Below the pieces are notes generated by a model. The model saw nothing but the letters and a program-made list of their open reading frames with translations. It was not told the origin of the DNA and made no database searches. From positions 43,063-107,062 of the forward strand of contig NZ_QGGG01000016.1 of assembly GCF_003148475.1 (NCBI RefSeq): 64,000 nt of DNA, written 5' to 3'. Origin of the DNA: Pseudaminobacter salicylatoxidans. GTDB lineage: Bacteria; Pseudomonadota; Alphaproteobacteria; Rhizobiales; Rhizobiaceae. Position 1 is the stretch's first letter. Each line of letters starts with the position of its first letter. Shown piece by piece: positions 1-8,851 of the stretch. The position numbers and the translations under genes were made by a program.

Positions 1-1
1 G

Positions 2-706
2 CTGCTGGCCACTGTCAGCCTGCGCCTGACGGTTGTGGTGTCGGGCCTCGTCTGGTTCGTGGCGGGCGTGTGGAAGATCGCGCCGCCCAACTATCCCACC
101 GAGGGCGTCTGGTTCCTCAATCCGCTGTCCTGGCAGTTCCTGTTCGTGATCGGCATGGCGGCGATGATGCATGTCAGGCGCGGCGGCGAGCTGGTGCTGA
201 AACCCTGGCTCTTGGGCGCTGCCGCCGGCTATCTGACGCTGTCGCTGTTGTGGGTGCGCCTGCCGCTCTGGGGCGTCGACATCTCCTTCGGACTGCCGGC
301 GGTTCTGACCGGCTTCGACAAGACCTTCCTGTCGCTGCCGCGCCTGCTGCACGTTCTGGCGATCGCCTATCTCATCGCAGTCGTACCCGCCCTGTCGGAA
401 CTGGCGCGCACGCGGCCCGACCATCCGCTCGCAGTGCTCGGCAAGCACTCGCTGCCGGTTTTCGTCGCCGGCACCGTGCTGGCCATGGCCGGCCAGGTGA
501 TGAAGACCGTGAGCCCCGGCGGGCTGCTCTACGACACGGTGCTGATGTCGACCGGCATCGCGCTGCAGTTCGCGCTCGCCTATTATCTCGAGTGGCTGCC
601 GAAGATCGGCTGGGGCGGGCGCAAGCCGGCGACAAGCGGGGCGGTGCGTCCGGCCGGGCCGAAACACATGGTCGGCAAGACGCCATCGGTGACTCCGGCG
701 CGCTGA
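2..706 (+). CDS. OpgC-like membrane acyltransferase, C-terminal part (5' end outside window)
   Basis: The frame is already open at base 2 and ends at TGA 704-706, so at least 234 residues are visible and the start lies left of the window. The protein is rich in membrane segments (about five) and ends in a short basic tail. The phrase KHSLPVFVAGTVLAMAGQV near the end, preceded by a LPRLLHVLAIAYL segment, resembles the C-terminal part of OpgC proteins, inner-membrane acyltransferases that add succinyl groups to periplasmic glucans. That assignment is from recalled family resemblance only; another acyltransferase-3-type membrane protein is the alternative. The next gene is 140 bp away on the same strand and looks functionally unrelated. 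Confidence 0.6.
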   Translation: MLATVSLRLTVVVSGLVWFVAGVWKIAPPNYPTEGVWFLNPLSWQFLFVIGMAAMMHVRRGGELVLKPWLLGAAAGYLTLSLLWVRLPLWGVDISFGLPAVLTGFDKTFLSLPRLLHVLAIAYLIAVVPALSELARTRPDHPLAVLGKHSLPVFVAGTVLAMAGQVMKTVSPGGLLYDTVLMSTGIALQFALAYYLEWLPKIGWGGRKPATSGAVRPAGPKHMVGKTPSVTPAR

Positions 707-845
707 CAGGGCGATTGCGCCGGCTTTGGCGTCAGGCGGGAAGCGTGGGCTTCCCGCAACATTTGCGACGGACCCGCTCAATCCTGATGACGAGGGCAAA
801 ACCTGCCGCTAAAGTTCCCGGAGACATCGACTTCCGGGAGCTACC

Positions 846-2486
846 GTGCCCAGCATTTATGACAGCGGTCTGGACCGCAATCCTGCCAATCATCAGCCAC
901 TGACACCCCTGACCTATCTGGAGCGCGCCGCCGCTACCTATCCGAAGCAGGTCGCCATCATCCACGGCGACAGCCGCGTCACCTATCGGGATTTCTGGCG
1001 CCGCTCGCGCCAGCTTGCCTCGGCGCTGGCCGGGCAGGGCATCGGCAAGGGCGATACCGTCACCGTGATGCTTTCCAACACGCCTCCCATGCTTGAGGCG
1101 CATTTCGGCGTGCCGATGGTCAAGGCGGTGCTGCATTCGCTCAACACCCGGCTCGATGCGGCCGTCATCGCCTTCCAACTCGACCATGCCGAAAGCCGGA
1201 TCGTCATCGTCGATCGCGAATTCTCCACCGTCATGAAGGAAGCGCTGGCGCTGGCCAGGGTCAAGCCGCTGGTGATCGACTATGACGATCCCGATTACCC
1301 CGACGACGCGCCCTATCCCAAGGGCGAGCGCATCGGCACGCTTGACTACGAGGAATTCGTCTCGGCCGGCGATCCGGAATTCGCCTGGTCGATGCCGGAG
1401 GACGAATGGGACGCCATCTCGCTCAACTACACCTCCGGCACCACCGGCAATCCCAAGGGGGTGGTCTACCATCATCGCGGCGCGGCCTTGATGGCCTATT
1501 CCAACACCATCCATGCGGGCATGGGCAAATATCCGGTCTATCTGTGGACGCTGCCGATGTTCCACTGCAATGGCTGGTGCTTTCCGTGGACGCTGGCCGT
1601 GCAGGCGGGCACGCATGTGTGCCTGCGCTGGGTGCGCTCCGCGGCGATGTACGACGCCATCGCCGATCACGGGGTCACGCATCTGTGCGGCGCGCCGGTC
1701 GTCATGTCGCTGCTGATCAATGCAAAGGATGACGAGAAGCGCGAATTTGCGCAGACCGTCACCTTCAACACGGCCGCCGCGCCGCCGCCCGAGGCGGTGC
1801 TTTCGGGCATGGCCGAGGCAGGCTTCGCTGTGACCCATCTCTATGGCCTCACCGAAACCTACGGTCCGGCCGTGGTCAATGAGTGGCACGAGGAATGGGA
1901 TGCGCTGCCGCCCGCCGAGCGCACCACGAAGAAGGCGCGTCAGGGCGTGCGCTATGCCGCCCTCGAAGGGCTGACCGTGAGGGACCCCGAAACCATGGAG
2001 CCTACGCCGGCCGATGGTGACACCATTGGCGAGGTGATGTTCCGCGGCAACATCGTCATGAAGGGCTATCTGAAGAACAGGCCGGCCACCGACGAGGCCT
2101 TTGCCGGCGGCTGGTTCCATTCCGGCGATCTCGGTGTCATGCATCCGGACGGCTATATCCAGCTCAAGGACCGCTCCAAGGACATCATCATTTCCGGCGG
2201 CGAGAACATTTCCTCCATCGAGGTCGAGGACGCGCTTTACAAGCATCCGGCGGTCGCGTCCTGCGGCGTCGTCGCCCGCGCCGACGAGAAGTGGGGTGAG
2301 TCGCCGGTCGCCTATGTCGAACTGAAACCCGGCAAGACCGCGACCGAGGACGAGATCCTGGACCATTGCCGCACGCTGCTGGCGCGCTTCAAGGTGCCGA
2401 AGATGGTGGTGTTCGCCGAGATTCCTAAGACGTCTACTGGCAAGATCCAGAAGTTTGTCTTGCGGGACATGGCAAAGCGACTGTGA
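846..2486 (+). CDS. AMP-forming acyl-CoA synthetase
   Basis: A 546-residue ANL-superfamily ligase that activates a carboxylic acid to acyl-AMP and then acyl-CoA in the cytoplasm. The phosphate-binding P-loop YTSGTTGNPKG is at about residues 195-205, the A5-type motif YGLTETYG near 337, the hinge region GWFHSGDLG near 423, GGENISS near 452, and the adenylation lysine sits in the C-terminal TGKIQKF. The TLPMFHCNGWCFPW stretch near 238 is typical of the medium-chain or methylmercaptopropionyl (DmdB-like) branch, but the substrate cannot be read from sequence. The start is GTG at 846, preceded by a GGGAG Shine-Dalgarno at about 836. Length is normal for the family, and neighbours give no pathway hint. 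Confidence 0.9.
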   Translation: MPSIYDSGLDRNPANHQPLTPLTYLERAAATYPKQVAIIHGDSRVTYRDFWRRSRQLASALAGQGIGKGDTVTVMLSNTPPMLEAHFGVPMVKAVLHSLNTRLDAAVIAFQLDHAESRIVIVDREFSTVMKEALALARVKPLVIDYDDPDYPDDAPYPKGERIGTLDYEEFVSAGDPEFAWSMPEDEWDAISLNYTSGTTGNPKGVVYHHRGAALMAYSNTIHAGMGKYPVYLWTLPMFHCNGWCFPWTLAVQAGTHVCLRWVRSAAMYDAIADHGVTHLCGAPVVMSLLINAKDDEKREFAQTVTFNTAAAPPPEAVLSGMAEAGFAVTHLYGLTETYGPAVVNEWHEEWDALPPAERTTKKARQGVRYAALEGLTVRDPETMEPTPADGDTIGEVMFRGNIVMKGYLKNRPATDEAFAGGWFHSGDLGVMHPDGYIQLKDRSKDIIISGGENISSIEVEDALYKHPAVASCGVVARADEKWGESPVAYVELKPGKTATEDEILDHCRTLLARFKVPKMVVFAEIPKTSTGKIQKFVLRDMAKRL

Positions 2487-2661
2487 TCGCCTGTAAGGAT
2501 ACTTGTATCTGCAATAAACAGACGCACCGACCCCGGTAAATCTGTTTTGCAAATAAAAGTTTCATGTTTGCTTTGTTGGGATTATGCTTTCACCCCGTTA
2601 TCATTGGGGTGAGGGCGCATTCCGTACGTGAAGCGTCCTCTTTGTCTTGGAGGAGACGACA

Positions 2662-3090
2662 ATGCAGGGCGTGGCAAGAAACTTCTTCCTACTCGCAATC
2701 ATATACGCGATATGCGGCCTGATGCTTGGGCTGTTCATGGGGATAAGCGGAGATCATACCGAAATGCCCGCGCATGCCCACATCATGGTTGCCGGCTGGC
2801 TGATGTCGGCTGTCTTCGCATTCTTCTATCATCTGTTTCCGGTGGCCCGTATGTCGCGGTTGGCACCAGTGCATTTCTGGCTGACCGCGGTCGCGGGCAT
2901 CGGCCTTGTGGTTTCGCTCTTCTTCCTGCTGGCCGGAAATGGGTCGCTCGAGCCGCTGGTGGGCATATTCTCGATCGGCTTTTTCCTCGCCATGCTGCTG
3001 TTTGCATGGATCGCGATTCCGGCGATTCGCCCCGTTGAAACGAAGGCGTCCCCTTTTGAGACAACCGACGCACCCGGCGCGGCTCGTTAA
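2662..3090 (+). CDS. Small four-helix membrane protein with oxidase-subunit-I-like HAH motif
   Basis: A 142-residue protein. The ATG at 2662 is chosen over an in-frame TTG at 2647 because GGAGGAG at 2649-2655 is then ideally spaced. Four hydrophobic segments are visible. MPAHAHIMVAGW followed by FFYHLFP resembles the histidine-bearing helix of heme-copper oxidase subunit I or NorB-like proteins, and short stand-alone versions of this fold are common in alphaproteobacteria. It is far too short to be a catalytic subunit, so the function is unknown. The upstream spacer holds a CACCCC/GGGGTG hairpin (2591-2611). The stop codon at 3088-3090 lies inside a CtrA-type box that seems to serve the downstream RNA candidate. 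Confidence 0.75.
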   Translation: MQGVARNFFLLAIIYAICGLMLGLFMGISGDHTEMPAHAHIMVAGWLMSAVFAFFYHLFPVARMSRLAPVHFWLTAVAGIGLVVSLFFLLAGNGSLEPLVGIFSIGFFLAMLLFAWIAIPAIRPVETKASPFETTDAPGAAR

Positions 3091-3101
3091 CCGGCCGTTA
3101 A
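3087..3101. promoter_or_regulatory. CtrA box 1 (perfect TTAA-N7-TTAA)
   Basis: TTAA at 3087-3090 and TTAA at 3098-3101 are separated by exactly seven bases, matching the CtrA consensus of Caulobacter and Rhizobiales. If transcription of the downstream RNA candidate starts near 3121, the box lies at about -34 to -20, where CtrA usually sits at promoters it activates. A -10-like TTATTT lies at 3110-3115. The box overlaps the stop codon of the preceding gene. Confidence 0.55.
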
Positions 3102-3120
3102 GCTTAAGGTTATTTAATAA

Positions 3121-3221
3121 GGGCGTCCAGTTATCTGGATTCTTACCGAGTGGCTGGAGCCACTTCGTTTGACGCCTCCCTGTTAACTCTTGAGAGCCGC
3201 TTTTCCAGCGGCTCTTTTTTT
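3121..3221 (+). ncRNA. Candidate structured small RNA with intrinsic terminator
   Basis: A ~100-nt segment between a membrane-protein gene and rcdA folds on paper into a compact unit. An outer stem GGCGTC (3122-3127) pairs with GACGCC (3171-3176) and encloses two hairpins: CCAG/CTGG (3127-3138) and AGTGGC-TGGA-GCCACT (3149-3164). A single-stranded linker containing CCTCCC (anti-Shine-Dalgarno-like, 3175-3180) follows, then a GC-rich hairpin with a seven-T tract (3193-3221). A -10-like sequence and a CtrA box sit just upstream. A cell-cycle small RNA, EcpR1, is known in Rhizobiales, but I cannot tell whether this is a homologue. There is no sizeable open reading frame. The prediction rests on manual folding only. 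Confidence 0.5.
3193..3221 (+). terminator. Rho-independent terminator
   Basis: AGAGCCGC (3193-3200), loop TTTTCCA, and GCGGCTCT (3208-3215) form a perfect stem running into seven T residues (3215-3221). It ends the small RNA candidate and possibly also readthrough from the upstream membrane-protein gene. Confidence 0.85.
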
Positions 3222-3256
3222 CGCGTGTGTGACATGCTTGTTACTGGCGGGCGCCG

Positions 3257-3271
3257 TTAACCTTCTGTTAA
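3257..3271. promoter_or_regulatory. CtrA box 2 (perfect TTAA-N7-TTAA) upstream of rcdA
   Basis: TTAA at 3257-3260 and at 3268-3271, with seven bases between, lie 124 bases before the rcdA start codon. CtrA control of rcdA is known in Caulobacter, so a box here would preserve that feedback: CtrA drives the adaptor that promotes CtrA proteolysis. No convincing -10 hexamer can be assigned; TATGCT at about 3275 is possible. Confidence 0.6.
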
Positions 3272-3394
3272 ACATATGCTTGCCTTCGGGCCGCCTCGCG
3301 CGCATTTTCCACACCTATCGAACTTGGGGCAGGCGACTGGGAGTGCGCGGATGTGGCACCAGAGCAAGCTTGACGGTGGTGCAGAGGCGTGACG

Positions 3395-3922
3395 ATGAAT
3401 GAGCCTTCGATAGAATGCGGCAACACGATCCGCCTGGCGGAACGGCGTGTGTTCTCGCAATCCTCCTTCAAGCCGCTTTACGACGAGGGTATGGGGCTGG
3501 TCGAACAGACCGCTGAGTATCTCGACGGGCAGGGCCGTGCCGACGCCAGGAAGCTGTCGCGGCTGGCGGCCACGCTCTATGCCGCCGAATCCATGCGTCT
3601 CACCACGCGCCTCATGCAGGTCGCTTCCTGGCTGCTCTTGCAGCGCGCCGCCAATTCCGGCGAGATGACGCGTGATCAGGTGGCGGCGGAAAAGTCCAAG
3701 GTGCGGCTCGACACCGCTTCCGCGCGCGAGGATGCCGCCGGCTGGGGCGAATTGCCCGCGTCCTTCCTCGATCTCGTCAACCGGTCGCTCAGCCTCCAGG
3801 CGCTGGTGCGCCGCATGGACGACGAGATTTATGGCGAGCACGCGCACCGTCCCGCCCCGAGCCGCCGCAGCAATCCCGTTTCCGACCAGATCATGCTGCT
3901 CAACACGGCTTTCGGCCGCTGA
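3395..3922 (+). CDS. rcdA: RcdA-family (DUF1465) regulator of CtrA degradation
   Basis: A 175-residue, mostly helical soluble protein of the DUF1465 family, the family of Caulobacter RcdA. RcdA is an adaptor that, with CpdR and PopA, helps deliver CtrA and other substrates to ClpXP at the cell pole. Typical features are the N-terminal FKPLYDEGM, a central [18 protein letters not shown] helix and the C-terminal [10 protein letters not shown]...LNTAFGR. ATG 3395 is preferred over GTG 3389 because AGAGG at 3383-3387 is then correctly spaced. It is preceded by a CtrA box and followed by ruvC after 92 bp. The assignment is by family; adaptor activity in this organism is inferred. Confidence 0.85.
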   Translation: MNEPSIECGNTIRLAERRVFSQSSFKPLYDEGMGLVEQTAEYLDGQGRADARKLSRLAATLYAAESMRLTTRLMQVASWLLLQRAANSGEMTRDQVAAEKSKVRLDTASAREDAAGWGELPASFLDLVNRSLSLQALVRRMDDEIYGEHAHRPAPSRRSNPVSDQIMLLNTAFGR

Positions 3923-4014
3923 GACATCGGCGGGCAAGCCCGTTCCCGCAGTCTCCGTTTCCGGTTTGTTCACAATTTCCTGACACATGGGTCCGGCGGA
4001 GGTACAGTCGCCGG

Positions 4015-4527
4015 ATGAGCCAAGCGATTCGCATTATCGGTATCGACCCGGGGCTTCGGCGCACCGGTTGGGGTGTTGTCGAGACGCTCGGCAATTCGCT
4101 GCGCTTCGTGGCGGCGGGCACGGTGCGCTCCGACGACAAGGCGTCGCTGGCCACCCGGCTGTGCCAGCTCCATGACGGGCTTGCCGATGTGCTGCACAGG
4201 CAGATGCCCCATGAGGCGGCGGTCGAAATCACCTTCGCCAACAAGGACGCCACCGCAACCATCAAGCTCGGGCAGGCGCGCGGCGTGGCCATGCTGGTGC
4301 CGGCCCGCGCGGGCCTGGCCGTTGCCGAATATGCGCCCAACGCCGTCAAGAAGGCGGTGATCGGCGTCGGCCATGGCGACAAGAAGCAGATCCAGATGAT
4401 GGTGAAGGTGCTGATGCCCAAGGCCGTTTTCGACGGCGCCGATTCGGCGGACGCTCTGGCAATCGCCATCTGCCACGCGCATCACCGCCAGAGCGTGACC
4501 TCGCGGCTGGCTGCGCTGGCCGGTTGA
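4015..4527 (+). CDS. ruvC: Crossover junction endodeoxyribonuclease RuvC
   Basis: A 170-residue Holliday-junction resolvase that cuts four-way junctions brought to it by RuvAB. The four acidic active-site residues of the RNase-H-like fold are visible: D11 in GIDPG, E71 in AAVEITF, and D143 and D146 in ADSADALA. The HGDKKQIQ segment at about 120-127 carries the conserved basic residues. Length matches the family (about 170). In most Rhizobiales ruvC is followed directly by ruvA; here a vapBC pair of about 0.7 kb lies between them, and ruvA may depend on readthrough or on the vapBC promoter. Confidence 0.97.
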   Translation: MSQAIRIIGIDPGLRRTGWGVVETLGNSLRFVAAGTVRSDDKASLATRLCQLHDGLADVLHRQMPHEAAVEITFANKDATATIKLGQARGVAMLVPARAGLAVAEYAPNAVKKAVIGVGHGDKKQIQMMVKVLMPKAVFDGADSADALAIAICHAHHRQSVTSRLAALAG

Positions 4528-4542
4528 TCGCCGCCGATGTTC

Positions 4543-4590
4543 TTGACTTGTTCCGCGTATTCGAATAGGTAATACCACAGAGGTATTACC
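4543..4590 (+). promoter_or_regulatory. vapBC promoter with 9-bp inverted-repeat operator abutting the start codon
   Basis: A -35-like TTGACT (4543-4548) and a -10-like TAGGTA (4566-4571) are 17 bases apart. Overlapping the -10 is a perfect inverted repeat, GGTAATACC (4568-4576) and GGTATTACC (4582-4590), ending immediately before the vapB ATG at 4591. The Shine-Dalgarno AGAGG lies in the spacer. The layout fits autoregulation by the VapB DNA-binding domain: a bound complex would block both promoter and leader. Confidence 0.75.
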
Positions 4591-4854
4591 ATGCGCGTCA
4601 CCGAAAAAGGTCAGGTCACCATTCCGAAGGAAATCCGTGACCGTCTGGGCATTGGTCCGGGCAGCGAGGTCGAGTTCGTGGAGCGCGATTCCGTTGTGGT
4701 CCTTGAGAAGCGCGAGGCCTTGCCCAGGCAGGGCGAGCAGACCTTCGAGGAATGGGCTGCGAGCGTGGCGGGAACTTTCGATACCATGGGGATGGACGGA
4801 AAGGCCTATGTAGACTGGCTGCGGGGACCGCGTGAAGATCTCGACACTCATTGA
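4591..4854 (+). CDS. VapB/AbrB-type antitoxin
   Basis: An 87-residue protein. Residues 1-45 (MRVTEKGQVTIPKEIRDRLG and onward) form the swapped-hairpin AbrB/MazE/SpoVT DNA-binding fold. The rest (about 50-87) is an acidic, tryptophan-containing tail (FEEWAASVAG, YVDWLRG) of the kind that wraps around a PIN toxin. It overlaps the downstream toxin gene by 23 bp, ensuring coupled synthesis. A perfect inverted repeat ends at its start codon. Role: neutralises the partner RNase and represses its own operon. The family call is firm; the exact subtype name is by convention. Confidence 0.9.
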   Translation: MRVTEKGQVTIPKEIRDRLGIGPGSEVEFVERDSVVVLEKREALPRQGEQTFEEWAASVAGTFDTMGMDGKAYVDWLRGPREDLDTH

Positions 4855-5266
4855 CACCAATGTGTTGATCGACGTTCTCGGTCCGGCGGAGTTGCAAACA
4901 CGCCGCTGGTCGCTGGCGGCTCTCAAGCAGACGTCTGCCGAGGGGGCTGTCGTCTTCAGCGCGATTGTCTGGGCCGAACTGTCGAGACCCTCGCTAGGCG
5001 AAGAGACGTTGTCACGTGCATTTTCCTGGCTCCAGCCGATCCGCGAGGACTTTCCGTTCAACGCTGCTTTCCCGGCCGGCGCGGCGCATACGCTCTACCG
5101 TGTTCGGGGAGGCAAGAGGGAAAGAACCTTGCCCGACTTTTTGATCGGCGCGCATGCAGCGGTGTCGGGGCATCGGCTGTTGACGCACGATGCGGGCCGT
5201 TACCGCACCTATTTTCCCAGTCTCAACATATTGAGCCCTGAAACCTATCCCCTGGAGAACGGCTAG
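4832..5266 (+). CDS. VapC-type PIN-domain ribonuclease toxin
   Basis: A 144-residue PIN-domain protein starting at GTG 4832 inside the antitoxin gene. The metal-binding acidic quartet is intact: D8 (LIDTNVLID), E49 (WAEL), D102 (LPDFLIGAHA) and D120 (THDAGRY). VapC toxins are Mg-dependent endoribonucleases that often cut tRNA anticodon loops or rRNA; the target here is unknown. The last codon is immediately followed by the ruvA start (stop 5264-5266, ATG 5267), so the module is packed seamlessly into the ruv operon. The catalytic residues suggest the toxin is active rather than decayed. Confidence 0.9.
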   Translation: MKISTLIDTNVLIDVLGPAELQTRRWSLAALKQTSAEGAVVFSAIVWAELSRPSLGEETLSRAFSWLQPIREDFPFNAAFPAGAAHTLYRVRGGKRERTLPDFLIGAHAAVSGHRLLTHDAGRYRTYFPSLNILSPETYPLENG

Positions 5267-5887
5267 ATGATCGGCAAGCTCAAGGGCACGGTGGACGAGA
5301 TCGCCGAGGACCATTGCGTGGTCGATGTCCACGGTGTCGGCTATGTCGCCTTTTGTTCTGTGCGCACATTGGCCACCTTGCCCGGACCGGGCGAGGCGGT
5401 GGTGCTGTTCACCGAGACCTATGTGCGCGAGGACATGATCCGGCTCTACGGTTTCCAGAGCGCGCTCGAACGCGAATGGTTCCGGCTGCTGCAGGCCAAT
5501 GTGCCGGGCGTGGGCGCCAAGGTGGCGCTGGCGGTATTGTCCACGCTGAGCCCGAGCGACCTTGCCAATGCCATTGCGCTGCGCGACATCGCCATGGTCA
5601 GCCGCGCGCCGGGCGTGGGCAAGAAGGTGGCCGAGCGCATCGTCACCGAACTGAAGAACAAGGCGCCAGCCTTTGCCGGCGAGGCTTCCGCCACCATCGG
5701 CCTCAAGCAGGAGCTGGGCGAAGGCGTCGCCGCCGCGCCGATCGCCGACGCCGTCTCGGCGCTGGTCAATCTCGGCTATTCGCGCGACATCGCCGCCAAT
5801 GCGGTTTCCGCCGCGCTGAAGACCGCAGGCGAGGAAGCCGATTCGTCAAAGCTCATCCGTCTCGGCCTGAAGGAGCTGGCGCGGTGA
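5267..5887 (+). CDS. ruvA: Holliday junction branch-migration protein RuvA
   Basis: A 206-residue RuvA, which tetramerises on Holliday junctions and loads the RuvB motor. Domain I is an N-terminal OB fold (residues 1-65, [12 protein letters not shown]). Two helix-hairpin-helix motifs follow at about 73-90 ([14 protein letters not shown]) and 108-127 ([16 protein letters not shown]). A flexible linker leads to a C-terminal UBA-like domain III (about 155-206) that contacts RuvB. The ATG directly follows the vapC stop, with AGAACGG upstream as a weak ribosome site, so translation may be coupled to vapC. ruvB follows after 46 bp. Confidence 0.97.
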   Translation: MIGKLKGTVDEIAEDHCVVDVHGVGYVAFCSVRTLATLPGPGEAVVLFTETYVREDMIRLYGFQSALEREWFRLLQANVPGVGAKVALAVLSTLSPSDLANAIALRDIAMVSRAPGVGKKVAERIVTELKNKAPAFAGEASATIGLKQELGEGVAAAPIADAVSALVNLGYSRDIAANAVSAALKTAGEEADSSKLIRLGLKELAR

Positions 5888-5933
5888 GGCCCTGCCGCTT
5901 GCCCAGACGATCCCGCCATGCGAGGACGGGCGG

Positions 5934-6971
<1,038 letters not shown>

Positions 6972-7001
6972 GGTTCGCGCCCTATTCTTCCGGCTTGACG
7001 C

Positions 7002-8261
7002 CTACTGCTTCAACCCGCGCACCACCTCCATCACATCCGGCCCGGCCTTCCTGCCATCGAATTCCTCGACCACGCCGAAGGCGCCGCCATACCCCCAGAG
7101 CGCCCATGAAAAGCCGTGGCGTTCGGCGCGCCCGATCACGTCGCGCACATAGGCTGCACGGTCCTTGCCGGGTATCACGAACGGATTGCCGTATTCCTGC
7201 CGGATCATGCCGAATTCGCCGAGGAAAATATTTTCGGGGCTGATGCCGTGCGCCTGCGCCCATTTTTCGATTGTGTCGAATGGCGCCTCCATCTGCGCCT
7301 GCAGCTTGTCGGCGGTGTCCATGGTGGCGATCTGTTCATCGAGATAGGCGAGCATGCCGGCGCGCCGCGTCCATGGCGCGTCGGTCCGGATTTTTTCGCG
7401 GATACGTTCCAGCGCGGCGTCCAGCTCCGCGCGTGACACAGCGTCGGGCGGGAAGGGCAGGCCGGTGACATAGCGGATAAAGTCACCGGACCAGGTCGCG
7501 CCCTGATGGGTGAGCAGGAAAGGTTCGTAGGAGTGAAAGGTCCAGATGACGTTGTCGTCGCGGATGGCCGAGGGGTCGATCTTCGCCAGGGCCTCCGCGC
7601 TGGCATAGCAGCTTCCGCTCAGCACCAGCGTCAGCCGCGTGGCCGAGGCGCGGGCGGCGGCATAAAGCCTTTGCAGTTTTTCCGGCCACAGATCGGCCTT
7701 GCCGTCATCGCAATCGATCACCGGCTCGTTCATCGGCTCGAAGGCCACCAGCGCGGGGTCCTCTTTCGACAGGAGCTGTGCTGTCTGCCGCACCAGTTCC
7801 ACATAGGCGTCGAACTGGCTGGCGCTGTCCATCACCTCTGCCATGCCCACGGCGCGGCTGCTGCCGGCCGTCGCCAGATGCAGGTCCACAACCACCTTCA
7901 GCCCGGCGGCATTGATCATGCGCACGGACTCAAGCACGGACGCCAGCAGCTTTTCCCCCAGTGCCGCGCTGCCTGGCGACAGGAAGGGCGAAGGGTCGAC
8001 CGGCATGCGCACGAAATCGAAGCCGCCTTCCTTCAGCCGTTCGAGGTCTGCCGCGGCAAGCGTCCTGCGCCATTCGGGAAAGGGCAGGATCACCGTCTCG
8101 TCGTTCCAGCGGCTTGCGTCCGGCCAGGTCGTCCAGAGGTCGAGATTGATGCCGCGCTTCATGGTGAAGCTCGCCGCGCCGGCGGCGGTTGCGCCGATCA
8201 CAAGCGCGGCCAGCAGCGTGGCCTTGAACATGGCCATCAATGATGCCATCCGCATTGTCAT
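7002..8261 (-). CDS. Exported glycoside hydrolase family 5 (cellulase-like) enzyme
   Basis: A 419-residue protein with a signal peptide (about residues 1-30, ending ATAAGAA). The GH5 TIM-barrel signature is clear: the acid/base E179 in FEPMNEP and the nucleophile E349 in FLGEFG, with HSYEPF (about 243-248) as the conserved His/Tyr stretch. GH5 enzymes hydrolyse beta-glucans; in rhizobia such enzymes trim cellulose or exopolysaccharide, but the substrate cannot be told. The start at 8261 has GAGAGGGG upstream. It is transcribed against its neighbours, sitting between ruvB and ybgC, a position usually occupied by continuous plus-strand genes, which suggests insertion. Codon use looks like that of its neighbours. 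Confidence 0.85.
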   Translation of the reverse strand: MTMRMASLMAMFKATLLAALVIGATAAGAASFTMKRGINLDLWTTWPDASRWNDETVILPFPEWRRTLAAADLERLKEGGFDFVRMPVDPSPFLSPGSAALGEKLLASVLESVRMINAAGLKVVVDLHLATAGSSRAVGMAEVMDSASQFDAYVELVRQTAQLLSKEDPALVAFEPMNEPVIDCDDGKADLWPEKLQRLYAAARASATRLTLVLSGSCYASAEALAKIDPSAIRDDNVIWTFHSYEPFLLTHQGATWSGDFIRYVTGLPFPPDAVSRAELDAALERIREKIRTDAPWTRRAGMLAYLDEQIATMDTADKLQAQMEAPFDTIEKWAQAHGISPENIFLGEFGMIRQEYGNPFVIPGKDRAAYVRDVIGRAERHGFSWALWGYGGAFGVVEEFDGRKAGPDVMEVVRGLKQ

Positions 8262-8332
8262 CGGATATGCCCCTCTCGACGCGCCCGCATCTGCGCGATA
8301 CCTGTCAGTTTCGAGCCGAAAAGGAAAGCGCG

Positions 8333-8806
8333 ATGGACGATCATGGTGAACGCGAAAGGCTGTTGGCGGGCATTTCGGGCGAGCTGACGCCGTCGGGCCA
8401 TCGCCTCATGGCGCGGGTCTACTATGCCGACACGGATTTTTCCGGCGTCGTCTATCATGCCCGCTATCTGGAGTTTCTGGAGCGTGGCCGCTCCGATTTC
8501 CTGCGGCTGGCCGGCGTTCACCACACCGAACTTGCCGATGGCAAGCATGGCGAAAAGCTGGTGTGGATCGTGCGGCGCATGGAGATCGATTTCCGCAGCC
8601 CCGCCCGCATCGACGACATTCTGACCGTGGACACGCGCACGCAAGACATTTCCGGTGCACGCATCCGCATGGCCCAGCAGTTGAAGCGCGGGCAGGAAGT
8701 GCTGGTGGAAGCCAGGGTGGAAGCCGCCATCATCGGCGAGAACGGCCGGCCGCGCCGCTTCCCGCGCGACTGGATCGCGGCCTTCATGCCGCATGGCGAA
8801 GGATGA
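8333..8806 (+). CDS. ybgC: YbgC-family acyl-CoA thioesterase (tol-pal associated)
   Basis: A 157-residue hot-dog-fold thioesterase. The family motif YYADTDFSGVVYHARYLEFLE spans residues 30-50, with the catalytic Asp within it. ATG 8333 follows AAGGAAAG at 8321-8328; longer in-frame starts upstream run into the divergent GH5 promoter and are rejected. YbgC hydrolyses short- or medium-chain acyl thioesters and normally heads the tolQRAB-pal cluster. Here the next gene is a HAD phosphatase and no tolQ is present, so the usual cluster is broken or elsewhere. The 71-bp gap to the divergent GH5 gene must hold both promoters. Confidence 0.88.
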   Translation: MDDHGERERLLAGISGELTPSGHRLMARVYYADTDFSGVVYHARYLEFLERGRSDFLRLAGVHHTELADGKHGEKLVWIVRRMEIDFRSPARIDDILTVDTRTQDISGARIRMAQQLKRGQEVLVEARVEAAIIGENGRPRRFPRDWIAAFMPHGEG

Positions 8807-8851
8807 TCCGCCGCCACAACAACCTTACAAGCGTGCAGCAAGGAGCCGGGT

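Noticed and set aside
732..2552. 606-codon open frame on the minus strand
   Set aside because: It runs fully antisense to the acyl-CoA synthetase, has shuffled Arg/His/Gly-rich composition and no family motifs; it is an effect of high-GC third-position bias.
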